DNA of 64,000 nucleotides from Lachnospiraceae bacterium UBA4260 (GTDB lineage Bacteria > Bacillota > Clostridia > Lachnospirales > Lachnospiraceae): the NCBI GenBank assembly GCA_002395235.1, contig DGWK01000037.1, positions 1 to 64,000 on the forward strand, read 5' to 3'. A model generated the notes under the pieces. The model saw only the letters and a program-made list of their open reading frames with translations. It was not told the origin of the DNA and made no database searches. Position numbers and translations under genes: made by a program. Every line of letters begins with the position of its first letter. Positions within the stretch are counted from its first letter, which is position 1. Shown piece after piece: positions 35,232-44,054 of the stretch.

Positions 35232-36752
35232 TTAGCGAACCATTCTTCTCTTGGATACCAGCATAACTGCTGCGCCGATCACGAGAACGGAACCTACAAT
35301 GTAGAACATTGTTGTGCCGATGCCGCCGGTGGAGGGAAGTTCTGCGCCGGTCTTGTTGACTGCTACTGCGGGAGTTGCCGCCAGCTCATCAATGCTTACC
35401 AAAACATCGGAACCGCCTTCAGTGTGTGTATCGACTATTTTTCCATCTTTATCAAGATAAACTGTTGTCGATGTTGTTGTCTTACCTGTTTTTGTCGCCT
35501 TTACTATTACAGCTGCTGTCAGCTTATTGTAGCCCTTGGGAGCTTCTGTCTCAGTAACGCTATATTCACCTGTTTTTACACCCTTAACAATAATCAAACC
35601 GTCATCAGGAGTTGTAAGTTCGTTAACAAGACCTTCACCTGGTTCTTTTCCTGCATATACATATGCTCCATCAGTATCCTTGTCTGCCTTTACATAGAAG
35701 GGAAACTGGAACTTGGCACCTGCAAGATTCTTTCCTGCCTGATCTACCTTTTTAATAGCAATGGCATAAGTGAATATTGTCTCATCGTCTGTATACTCAC
35801 TAGGTTCAGGTTCTGTGCCCTTATCAGTTTTATAAGTAACCGATATAGTATTCTTGTTTCCTTGTCCGTCGATTGAAGCAGTATCTGCTACTATTGCTGT
35901 ATATGTAATGATAAGTGTTGCACCGTTTTTATAGAGACTCGTTTTCTTATCCGTTCCAACCCACGGAATTGTGATTTTTCCATCAGCAAACTGCTGTACA
36001 TCTAAAGTTGTCTGATCATCCTTTGTATCAGTCTTTCCATCTTCATCAACGATTATGCTTGTAACTGTGATATTTCTCAGAGAGCCAGTTGCCGGCGTAT
36101 CTTTAATTGTATATTCAACAATCTGCTCAGGTCCCTTTTCTCCATCAATATAGTTTGCAGTCCCAAATGAAACTGTGTAGGTAACTGTATCACCAATGTT
36201 CACATCTGTCTTATCAGCGCTCTTTTTAAGATCTTTGACCGGAGGTGTTGTATTCTTGTCGATAACTTTTGCGTTGGGCCTTGTGGAATCAACTGTAATA
36301 AGCCCCTCGCCCTGTGTAGTAGTTACGACATAATATCCATACTTCAGATTTGTGAAATTAAGTTCTGTACCGTCACTCACTACCGACGCAGTTACATTAT
36401 CTTTTGCCCATGCCTTAAGTGCATTCTGAAAAGCTTCCTGAGTAATATCAGCTCCTTCTTTCAGAGAAATATTTCCCTGTGCATTCTTTTCAAAATATGC
36501 TGATAATGAGGCCGGAATATCTCCTGTATACGCAATAGACGTACTAGTTCCTTCACTATCAGTAGACTGACTGACAGTTGCATCAAACAATTTACTTACC
36601 GAGTAAGTCTCTCCGTTTGATGCATTTGTAATAGTAATAGTAGCACTTCCGCCTTGGCCAGAATCCTTGTTCTGCGCAAAGACATTGATTCCCATCGCCA
36701 TAACCATTACGGTTGCAAGAACGAGAGCAATCACTTTCTTCATGTTCTTCAT
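35232..36752 (-). CDS. Backbone pilin, LPSTG, locus III
   Basis: This 506-aa secreted pilin starts with MKNMKKVIALVLATVMVMAMG and has a signal peptide ending near VFAQ. The middle isopeptide-type domain has NIGDTVTYTVSFG. The C-terminal SpaA domain has the E-box YSVTETEAPKGYN. LPSTG at about 472 precedes a GIGTTMFYIVGS membrane segment nearly the same as in locus I. The ATG at 36752 is preceded by AAAGAAAGGAAAA. Confidence 0.9.
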   Translation of the reverse strand: MKNMKKVIALVLATVMVMAMGINVFAQNKDSGQGGSATITITNASNGETYSVSKLFDATVSQSTDSEGTSTSIAYTGDIPASLSAYFEKNAQGNISLKEGADITQEAFQNALKAWAKDNVTASVVSDGTELNFTNLKYGYYVVTTTQGEGLITVDSTRPNAKVIDKNTTPPVKDLKKSADKTDVNIGDTVTYTVSFGTANYIDGEKGPEQIVEYTIKDTPATGSLRNITVTSIIVDEDGKTDTKDDQTTLDVQQFADGKITIPWVGTDKKTSLYKNGATLIITYTAIVADTASIDGQGNKNTISVTYKTDKGTEPEPSEYTDDETIFTYAIAIKKVDQAGKNLAGAKFQFPFYVKADKDTDGAYVYAGKEPGEGLVNELTTPDDGLIIVKGVKTGEYSVTETEAPKGYNKLTAAVIVKATKTGKTTTSTTVYLDKDGKIVDTHTEGGSDVLVSIDELAATPAVAVNKTGAELPSTGGIGTTMFYIVGSVLVIGAAVMLVSKRRMVR

Positions 36753-36960
36753 AACTGTTTTCCTTTCTTTTTTGTTATTCCTCTTAGCTGTTGATTAAAA
36801 AGGATCTTATGGTATTGCTGTTTTGACACATGTGTCTGCCACAGCTGGCAATCTGCTGCCCGATTCGGAATCCCGACTTGTTTATCCTCATCGGGCAGCT
36901 GAAATCATGTATAGTTCGGTTTCAGATTCGGCGTCAGTTATTTCGTCGAGATCAGAGGCA
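36753..36960 (-). promoter_or_regulatory. Conserved intercistronic leader before backbone pilin, locus III
   Basis: This is the counterpart of the spacer at 6849-7024. Its adhesin-proximal half is nearly identical, while the hairpin loop and pilin-proximal half vary but keep CTGCCCGAT...ATCGGGCAG-type pairing. Conserved stems with changed loops argue for a functional RNA structure. Confidence 0.55.
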
Positions 36961-39900
36961 TTATCTAAACCTCCTTTCTCCACGCCTCATCCTGAAGCCG
37001 TACATCAAAGCGGATGCGATGACGAGCATCAGTCCGCCTAATGTATAAAGGGTTGTTCCGGAGCCGCCTGAGTGAGGAAGCTCAACTCCCGGATTGTTGG
37101 GGATCAGCACAATGTAGGGATCTTCTTCTTTTTCAGGATTAATAACTATGAAGTTACTTCCGCTGGAAGACAAGGCCTGCACGGTTGTCCCTGACGCAGT
37201 TACATTGACTTTAACATTCACTGTATCTGCCATCTGATTGTAGCCATTTGGCGCTTTTGTTTCCGTAAGGACACTGGATTCTTTTTCAGAAGCCTTCAGC
37301 TCAAATACACCTTCGCTGCCGTTCTTTAAGATACCGTCGCTTCCTGATATCAGTTTCTTAGTGTCACCGCCAATTGGCTTCAAAGTGAATTCTGCGCCTG
37401 CGAGCGTATGCTCTGAATAATTACCTGAGGTTGCCGCTTCATCCACCTTAATAAACTGGATTTTTGCTGTTTTCTGTTTGTATTTGTTAGTAAATACCGA
37501 TTTGGCTTCTTTTCCTTTACTAACTGCAACAGAAGTACTGCTTCCTTCCACAGCCGGATCAGTACCATTAGAGGCTGATACAGTCAGCTTATAAGAAGGA
37601 TAAGGATCAGGATCCTCCGTTTCTTCTGTTACTGTGTACGTACCCGGTGCAAGTCTGGGAACAATAATTGAATTGTCATCGCCGGGCAGTACTTCAAATA
37701 CATACTTCGTATCTACCGCAGCCCCCTTATTGTCAATCCATTTTCCATCACTGTTCTTTACAGTGATCTTGAATTTGTGGTTTGTAACTCCCTCAGGCTG
37801 ATCACCTTCAGGATCAACGATCTTCGTCATCTTTAGAGAACCGAATTGAGACAGATACGTATTGGTAATTTTCAGTATCTGATCAGTATCCTTATCTGCC
37901 TTTACATTTGCCGGCGAATATGACACCGACCAATCGTAATCTTCAATAACGGGACTCTTGATGGCTTTCGGAGTAGAACTATCGCTCAATTCTATTACGG
38001 AATAGTTATTATCTCCTATCACCCTGACTCTGCCATCATCAACTACATTTCCGTTGTACTTTACCTGTCCTCCCGGTGTTATGGAAAATACTGCTGCTTT
38101 TTTAATATTTGTAGTAAATTCCCGCCGGTCATGCTCAGTTGATATATAAGCACCAAGTGTTTCATTTTTTACTATGAAGTAGAACTCTTTGTTGCTTGTT
38201 AATTCAGCCGGAGCATTTCCCTCAATAGCCTTCTCAACTTTCAGGTATGCAAAGTTATTTTCTCCGCGGTAAGTATTGTCTATCCTGATCTCACCGGTTC
38301 CGATATTCTTAGTCTGTCCATATACACAGCTGTTAGCTATCGGCTTCTCATCATAGTATTTAGGACCTCCTGTTCTTGTATATCCAAGAAGAAGATTGTC
38401 CGCTTGCTGATGATCTTCTTCGACCCTGTATTTGCCGACCGGTAACCATGCATACAGGAAGTACTGGTGCTCGTGATCACTGGTTCCGGTTTCACGAGTA
38501 AACTCCGTCAGTGTTACTGTAGGAGCAGGATTCGTGTCCGAAATACTCTCCTTTTTGACAATTTCATCCAATATATAATTGCCCTTGTTCGGACCCTCAG
38601 TCTCTTTCTTCAGCTTGATGAAATCACCGGCTTCATTTGTAATTGTGAATTTAAGAGTCTGCCAGCGCTGCTCCATCTCAGTGCCATCAAGATAGAACTC
38701 CTGTACATCAAAGTGTTTTCCTATCTTAAGATAGCCCCACTTCTCCCATACAGCATACAGATCCTGATAAGGTTCTTTCTCGTCTGCTGCAACCTGTTTC
38801 ACTATCTGGGGCTTATTATCTATGATTGCTGTATAGTACCCTCCATTCTCCTCATGATATGTAAGGAACAAATCATCAGGTCCGAAGTTACTGATGATAT
38901 TCGGGTCGGTGCCCTCATCCGCCTTTGCCCATCCGAGGAATTTGCGACCTGCATAAGTAAATGTATCAGCCGGCTTAATTGAAACTGCTTCGTTGATCAT
39001 CAGCAGTTCTTTTCCGTCATTCACCTTATCAATCTGCTTTTCAGTCGTATTGTTATTATTTGCATGCCACCAAATGTGCGTATTGGTAGGCGCTTCCTTC
39101 GGCACATATTCTGCACGAAGCCTGACTGTGTACTTATGTGTTATTCCAGGCTTCGTAGGATCCTCAGGCAATTTTTCAACCTTAGCATTTGCCTTTAAGA
39201 CTTCAAATTTATCTCCGGGATTAACTCTTACATTCGTATCTTCATATTCAGAGCCATTCCATTTCTGGACTACCCAGTACATAAACTTTTTATCACTATC
39301 ATTCGGTGTAGAAGCAGCACCTGCTGTTGCCTCAGCACTATCAAGATACTCAAGTGGATCCTTAGGCTCATTTTTGCCATCGCCGGGATCATATTCAACG
39401 TTGATTCCGTTAGCTCCCGTCAAAATAGCGCGCCACTTCGCATACAGATCCAATTTACGGTCAATCCAGAAGCGTTTTTCATTTGCATCTTTGTTGATCT
39501 GTTCTGTCGGATTTCCATACTTATCCAGCTCCGTCGGCTCTGTCTGCCCATATGATTCCGTAACAGTATCATCGTTCAGTTCAAATGCGCCAAAGTTAAA
39601 CGGGTTATTAAAACTCGGATCCGTATACCATCCAATCAGTTCGTAGTCGTCTCTGGTTCCTATGATCTGATTGCCGTCTGCAATCTTATCACCATAATCT
39701 ACGCGGAAACTCATCTTCTGGTTGCCCCATTTTAATGAAGTATCAGAAGTCGGAACATTGGGATGCAGGAACACGCGGTATTCCTTTTGAATCCATTTGG
39801 CGTATACCGTAATGCCGTCGATCGGCATAGTTGTAAATGTGTACGGCACTGTGCAAGTGGGATCTGTATACCAGCCGCCAAATACATAACCTGTCGGAAC

Positions 39901-42900
39901 AGGAGGAACATAGTAGTCATTTCCGCCCTTATTATATGAGGCTGTTGAAGCTTCATAATAAATATCTTTCGACTTTCCAAGCGGTGCTTTGGTAGCGTTC
40001 TTAATTATGTTGCCGTCTCCGTCAAAGTATGTGCCATCCAAATAGGTTATAGGATTCATGTTTCGCTCAAAGCGAATATTTAGTTGACTATTGACGTTTG
40101 TTACCGTTTTTAAACTTCCATCCGCATTTCGAGCTGCAGTCCATCCAGTACTGCTGGTTGTATAATCACTGGTTCTATAGTCTTTTACTTTAAATCCGGC
40201 ATATTTTTCTGAGAGGTTAAAGCTTCCCCCACTCATGTAGATTGTCAGTACATGATCAGGATCCGATGTGTCATCCGGCCACGTGCCATCCACTTTTTGC
40301 TTGATAAATCTGTATGGGATGTTGCCGGCATCAACCAGGTACATAGTATCTGTAACATTGGATGGTATGTAGTGCTTATAAGACCCATAGAAACTCAAAG
40401 TAAGGTTACCGTTATTACTCCCGGTATGCCATAAAACATCGTATTCGTAATAATTTCTTCGAGCAAATGTTGGCCATGTAAAATCTAAAGGCGCATCAAA
40501 TAATCCAGTGTAAGTAACGTTATTATTTGATAAATTACCTGTGTTTTCATCTAAAATGTAATAACGCGTACCGCCAGCTGTGTACGGACGAAAAACAATG
40601 GTAATCAAATTGCGATCATAATAAACATTAAGAACCGATGATCCATCGGCCGCAATGGTCACATTCCGATCATATCTTCCTGCATGGAATCCAGTATATG
40701 CCTTTGGTGTGCCGTTAACGCTATAGTTCCTAACACTGTTCCCGCGTCCGGTGTTAACATTGGAACCGTTTTGTTGAACCGTGTTAATTGTACTTCCCGG
40801 TTTTCCACTCAGTGTGATGACTTCCGCTACGTCATATGTTTTCTGAGCATCTGTTGCATTTTTATCATCAGTAACTCTTTGTCTCCAAATAATTACTGAA
40901 TAGTTTGCGCTGTCATCTGCTTTCCATTTCGCATAAAGCTCTGTGTCTGTTTCGATTTGTTTGTTAAACTCAAACCTTTCTCCAGATTTTGTATACCACC
41001 CTTCAAATGAGTATCCTTTACGAGTTGGCTTATTCGGTTCTTTAGTTGTACTCCCATTGGGTATAAACTGCGGCGGAGTATAGCTGGCGCTGCTTCCATC
41101 GTCTTCATTACCGTTAAAAACAAGCCAATGTCCCTTAGGCGCATTAACAGTAAATGTTACGTTGCTGCTGATCTCCACCTCTGTTCCGTTTTCAAACGGC
41201 TGCTTGCTGCCGTCCTTAGCCGTTACAGGATCTGTCGTATACCATCCCATGAAAGCTTCATCCTGCTCTTTGGGGGTATAAGGCTGGTTTATAGTGTAAT
41301 CAACTTTTTCATCATCAGCTTTGATAATCAGAGCCTCACTGTGAATAGTTGCTTTATCTTCATCTTTGTAGATGATATTGTAAGCCTTAAAAATCATTGC
41401 ATAGACTCTGACAGTTTCCAGTTCTTTCAGAGTCCTTCCAAACACCCAATCCCTAACTTCATCAATAGTTTTTGCTTTATCTATGTCATCCTTTGTGTAT
41501 TCAGCATCGTAATTGCCTTCAGCATCTGGTTCTACGATTAACCATCCTTTGAACATCTCACCTTCTGCTAATGTACCAACACCCGGGTCATACAGAATTG
41601 TGTTGAGATCTTCACGCGTATCCTTGTTCTTGACATACATTTCTGCAATCTTGGTATCGCGGTTGTAGAATTCCAGTTTCATACGTGCATAGTCGCCAGT
41701 ATCGTCATTATCCACCACCGCATACACCGAAAACCCATTCGCCGCAAAACTGACCGCACTGCCTTCCGTGCTGGCCTCCACGACTTCCGTCTCCTTGCCG
41801 AAGTGGACGACCTGGAGATTGCTCTCGCTGCTCTCCTCTTTGTCGGCGAGCTCTATTTTGACATCGACGGGGGCCTGGATGTCGACCTTGCCGCCGTTCT
41901 CGTCGACGATCGTGATGTCGAAGAAACGGGCATAGGTGGCCGTTCCTGCTTCCCAGCCCAGGGTGTCCTCGGTCTGTGTCAGGTATTCGTTGTATTCTTT
42001 AGATCTGTCCGCGATCTCCTCGACCTTCAGTTCCGCGCCTTCCGGTACGCCTGCATCAGGGCCGTAGGAGACGGAAATGTTGTAGTTGTTGCCGTCGCTG
42101 GCAAGGACGGTCTTCTCGATGGTCGCGGAACCGACTACGCCGTATACGGAGAACTGGTCGGATTCGAACTCGACCGCCTCTACGGAAGTCTCGGATCCTT
42201 TTGTATTGGAATCGATGACTTCGGCCTGCTCATCGTTACGTTTATCGAAGTGGACGGTATCGACGTTCTCGGTCTTCTCCTCTTCCACCGCCTGCTTGTA
42301 CTCAATGCGGACGTTGACATTGCCGCTGGGCTCTACTTCCATGCCTTCATATTTGAACGTGATGTCATAGAACCGGGCAAAAGAGAGCTGCGTGTTCTCG
42401 TCGTACTTGTCCTGCATCTGGGAGAGCGCTTTGTCATAGTAAGCCTGGTAGGCTTCGGGATCGCTCTCTTTGGTGATCTCTCTGACGTCAAGCTGTACGC
42501 CCACGGGCAGTTTTGCGGATTCACCAAAATCAGCGTAGACCACATAGTCGTCCCCGCGGTAAATGAGCTGTGTGTCTTCCGTGATCAGCTTGATCTCGTC
42601 GACGCTCTTTCCGGTCTCAGCCGCGATCTCTTCGACCGTTGTGCCCGCCGTTGCAGCGTCTTCGGTTGTCTCTGCAGCCTCGGCATTTTCAGCGGGCGCA
42701 GTCGTGTCAGCGCTGTCCGTTTCGGCCTGGGCATTCTCTTCGGCTTCGTCCTGCCCTGCCTCTTCGGCATCTTCCTGCTGACCGCCTTCCGAGGCGTTGT
42801 CCTCAGAAACTTCCGGCTCGGCTTCTTCCGCGGGCGCTTCTTCGGACGCACTCTCATAGACAGTGCCGCTCTCGTCGGCATTGTTCTCGCTCGCCGCCAC

Positions 42901-43077
42901 TTCTATGCCCGGCTGTTCATCCGCTGTGTTCTTGTCCAGCGTGATGGCCGGAAGTATCAGCGCATACGTCGTGGTAAAGACAACGACCGCGGACAGGAGG
43001 GATACGGCCCTCTGCCAGCGCTTCATCTTCTTGTTTAATGTAATGAAGTATTCAACCATTTTTTCAAAAATACTCAT
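36961..43077 (-). CDS. Giant LPHSG surface adhesin with InlB-type repeats, locus III
   Basis: This 2038-aa relative of the locus I adhesin has a signal-anchor segment (about 22-46), acidic spacer (50-150) and N-terminal beta-domain copies (about 155-470, FARFYDITFKYEGMEVEPS). InlB B-repeat-like units (KGYSFEGWYTKSGERF, LYAKW) cover about 480-1400, and Cna-B/SpaA domains run to about 1990. LPHSG at about 2000-2004 has a membrane segment and tail nearly identical to the locus I protein. The central region around 800-1100 differs clearly from locus I. It is the first gene after switch GH, so here the switch acts directly on the adhesin without an AP2/peptidase cassette. Confidence 0.9.
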   Translation of the reverse strand: MSIFEKMVEYFITLNKKMKRWQRAVSLLSAVVVFTTTYALILPAITLDKNTADEQPGIEVAASENNADESGTVYESASEEAPAEEAEPEVSEDNASEGGQQEDAEEAGQDEAEENAQAETDSADTTAPAENAEAAETTEDAATAGTTVEEIAAETGKSVDEIKLITEDTQLIYRGDDYVVYADFGESAKLPVGVQLDVREITKESDPEAYQAYYDKALSQMQDKYDENTQLSFARFYDITFKYEGMEVEPSGNVNVRIEYKQAVEEEKTENVDTVHFDKRNDEQAEVIDSNTKGSETSVEAVEFESDQFSVYGVVGSATIEKTVLASDGNNYNISVSYGPDAGVPEGAELKVEEIADRSKEYNEYLTQTEDTLGWEAGTATYARFFDITIVDENGGKVDIQAPVDVKIELADKEESSESNLQVVHFGKETEVVEASTEGSAVSFAANGFSVYAVVDNDDTGDYARMKLEFYNRDTKIAEMYVKNKDTREDLNTILYDPGVGTLAEGEMFKGWLIVEPDAEGNYDAEYTKDDIDKAKTIDEVRDWVFGRTLKELETVRVYAMIFKAYNIIYKDEDKATIHSEALIIKADDEKVDYTINQPYTPKEQDEAFMGWYTTDPVTAKDGSKQPFENGTEVEISSNVTFTVNAPKGHWLVFNGNEDDGSSASYTPPQFIPNGSTTKEPNKPTRKGYSFEGWYTKSGERFEFNKQIETDTELYAKWKADDSANYSVIIWRQRVTDDKNATDAQKTYDVAEVITLSGKPGSTINTVQQNGSNVNTGRGNSVRNYSVNGTPKAYTGFHAGRYDRNVTIAADGSSVLNVYYDRNLITIVFRPYTAGGTRYYILDENTGNLSNNNVTYTGLFDAPLDFTWPTFARRNYYEYDVLWHTGSNNGNLTLSFYGSYKHYIPSNVTDTMYLVDAGNIPYRFIKQKVDGTWPDDTSDPDHVLTIYMSGGSFNLSEKYAGFKVKDYRTSDYTTSSTGWTAARNADGSLKTVTNVNSQLNIRFERNMNPITYLDGTYFDGDGNIIKNATKAPLGKSKDIYYEASTASYNKGGNDYYVPPVPTGYVFGGWYTDPTCTVPYTFTTMPIDGITVYAKWIQKEYRVFLHPNVPTSDTSLKWGNQKMSFRVDYGDKIADGNQIIGTRDDYELIGWYTDPSFNNPFNFGAFELNDDTVTESYGQTEPTELDKYGNPTEQINKDANEKRFWIDRKLDLYAKWRAILTGANGINVEYDPGDGKNEPKDPLEYLDSAEATAGAASTPNDSDKKFMYWVVQKWNGSEYEDTNVRVNPGDKFEVLKANAKVEKLPEDPTKPGITHKYTVRLRAEYVPKEAPTNTHIWWHANNNNTTEKQIDKVNDGKELLMINEAVSIKPADTFTYAGRKFLGWAKADEGTDPNIISNFGPDDLFLTYHEENGGYYTAIIDNKPQIVKQVAADEKEPYQDLYAVWEKWGYLKIGKHFDVQEFYLDGTEMEQRWQTLKFTITNEAGDFIKLKKETEGPNKGNYILDEIVKKESISDTNPAPTVTLTEFTRETGTSDHEHQYFLYAWLPVGKYRVEEDHQQADNLLLGYTRTGGPKYYDEKPIANSCVYGQTKNIGTGEIRIDNTYRGENNFAYLKVEKAIEGNAPAELTSNKEFYFIVKNETLGAYISTEHDRREFTTNIKKAAVFSITPGGQVKYNGNVVDDGRVRVIGDNNYSVIELSDSSTPKAIKSPVIEDYDWSVSYSPANVKADKDTDQILKITNTYLSQFGSLKMTKIVDPEGDQPEGVTNHKFKITVKNSDGKWIDNKGAAVDTKYVFEVLPGDDNSIIVPRLAPGTYTVTEETEDPDPYPSYKLTVSASNGTDPAVEGSSTSVAVSKGKEAKSVFTNKYKQKTAKIQFIKVDEAATSGNYSEHTLAGAEFTLKPIGGDTKKLISGSDGILKNGSEGVFELKASEKESSVLTETKAPNGYNQMADTVNVKVNVTASGTTVQALSSSGSNFIVINPEKEEDPYIVLIPNNPGVELPHSGGSGTTLYTLGGLMLVIASALMYGFRMRRGERRFR

Positions 43078-43176
43078 CTCTCACTCTCCCGGCTTTTCTG
43101 TTATTACTGATGTTTGTCTTTTATTGGAAGCATGCTGAGCGTTACATAAATCGGTTCAGAAAAGTGGTCTGAAAAA

Positions 43177-43234
43177 GCCCGATTTATGGAACATCCAAAA
43201 AGGTATACCTTTATAGAGATTCCATAAATCGGGC
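43177..43234 (-). terminator. Switch GH palindrome: intrinsic terminator centred on the left core
   Basis: Perfect 15-bp arms GCCCGATTTATGGAA (43177-43191) and TTCCATAAATCGGGC (43220-43234) have their midpoint exactly at the centre of GTATAC (43203-43208). On the minus strand five T residues follow, about 95 bp ahead of the adhesin start. Confidence 0.9.
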
Positions 43235-43386
43235 CGGATAGGTCCTGTATTTCATTAATGTGTACCAAAAGTTGCCCAGAGCACGAAAAAACAAGAAAAT
43301 TTGTTACACAAATGTTAAGGTTATGTGCTATACTAGTTTCATAATCAATTCGAATGCAGACAAAAAAATAAACCAAAAAGGTATAC
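43203..43386. promoter_or_regulatory. Invertible promoter switch GH for locus III, OFF orientation
   Basis: GTATAC cores at 43203-43208 and 43381-43386 start 178 bp apart; the right one is 28 bp from the recombinase stop. Core flanks (CCAAAAAGGTATAC on both) match switch EF. The GGCCGG..AGGTC stretch just inside the left core is collinear with switch CD and reversed relative to AB. The promoter points right and the terminator is intact, so locus III reads as OFF. Confidence 0.8.
43327..43334 (+). promoter_or_regulatory. Switch GH extended -10 promoter, pointing away from locus III
   Basis: TGC-TATACT forms an extended -10 element on the plus strand. The -35 region is poor (TTACAC at 19 bp is the best), as tolerated by extended -10 promoters. 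It would transcribe antisense into the adjacent recombinase gene. Confidence 0.6.
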
Positions 43387-43413
43387 TTAAATCGACGGAA
43401 AGGCAATACCCTT

Positions 43414-44034
43414 TTAGTCGTTTTTTTCCTTTTGGTCTGTTTTTTGCCGCATCTGTTCTGTTTTCTTATAAAAAGTAGCTCTCGACATGCCGCACATCTG
43501 CGCGGCGCGGGACGCCGGGATCTCTCCGCTCTGCCAACTGGTGTAAATATCCGGGAAATCGTCCGGAAGCGGTTTTACCGGTCTTCCCAGGCGCACGCCT
43601 CTTCGCCGGGCTGCCTCAATTCCTTCTCGCTGTCTGCTGCGGATATTGGTCCGCTCGTTCTCCGCCACAAATGAAAGCACCTGCAATACGATATCGCTCA
43701 GAAAGGTACCTAAGAGGTCTTTTCCTCTGCGTGTATCCAGGAGCGGCATCTCGATTACCACGATATCGACGCCTTTGATCCGTGTCAGGTACTGCCACTG
43801 TTCCACCACTTCGTTGTAATTTCTTCCCAGACGGTCAATGCTTTTGATATAGACAAGATCGTCCCGCCGAAGCCTCTTTAGCATTCTGTTGTAGGCGGGC
43901 CGGTCGAAATCCTTTCCGGACTGTTTATCTATATATACATTTTTCTTGGGCACTTTCAATTCGTTCATGGCAAAGAGCTGCCGATCTTCATTCTGATCGC
44001 ATGAGCTTACTCTGACGTAGCCGTAAATACTCAT
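43414..44034 (-). CDS. Serine recombinase next to switch GH, locus III
   Basis: This 206-aa resolvase/invertase-family protein has YVRVSS, FDR and SIDRLGRN, and an HTH with GMSRATFYKKTEQ. Its leader (44059-44092) shares the TCCTGTATTTCAT block with the interior of switch GH (43244-43257) and overlaps the 3' end of the upstream recombinase gene. AAAGGAGGACAG precedes the ATG. It is the best candidate enzyme for switch GH. Confidence 0.93.
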   Translation of the reverse strand: MSIYGYVRVSSCDQNEDRQLFAMNELKVPKKNVYIDKQSGKDFDRPAYNRMLKRLRRDDLVYIKSIDRLGRNYNEVVEQWQYLTRIKGVDIVVIEMPLLDTRRGKDLLGTFLSDIVLQVLSFVAENERTNIRSRQREGIEAARRRGVRLGRPVKPLPDDFPDIYTSWQSGEIPASRAAQMCGMSRATFYKKTEQMRQKTDQKEKND

Positions 44035-44054
44035 GGATTACTGTCCTCCTTTTC

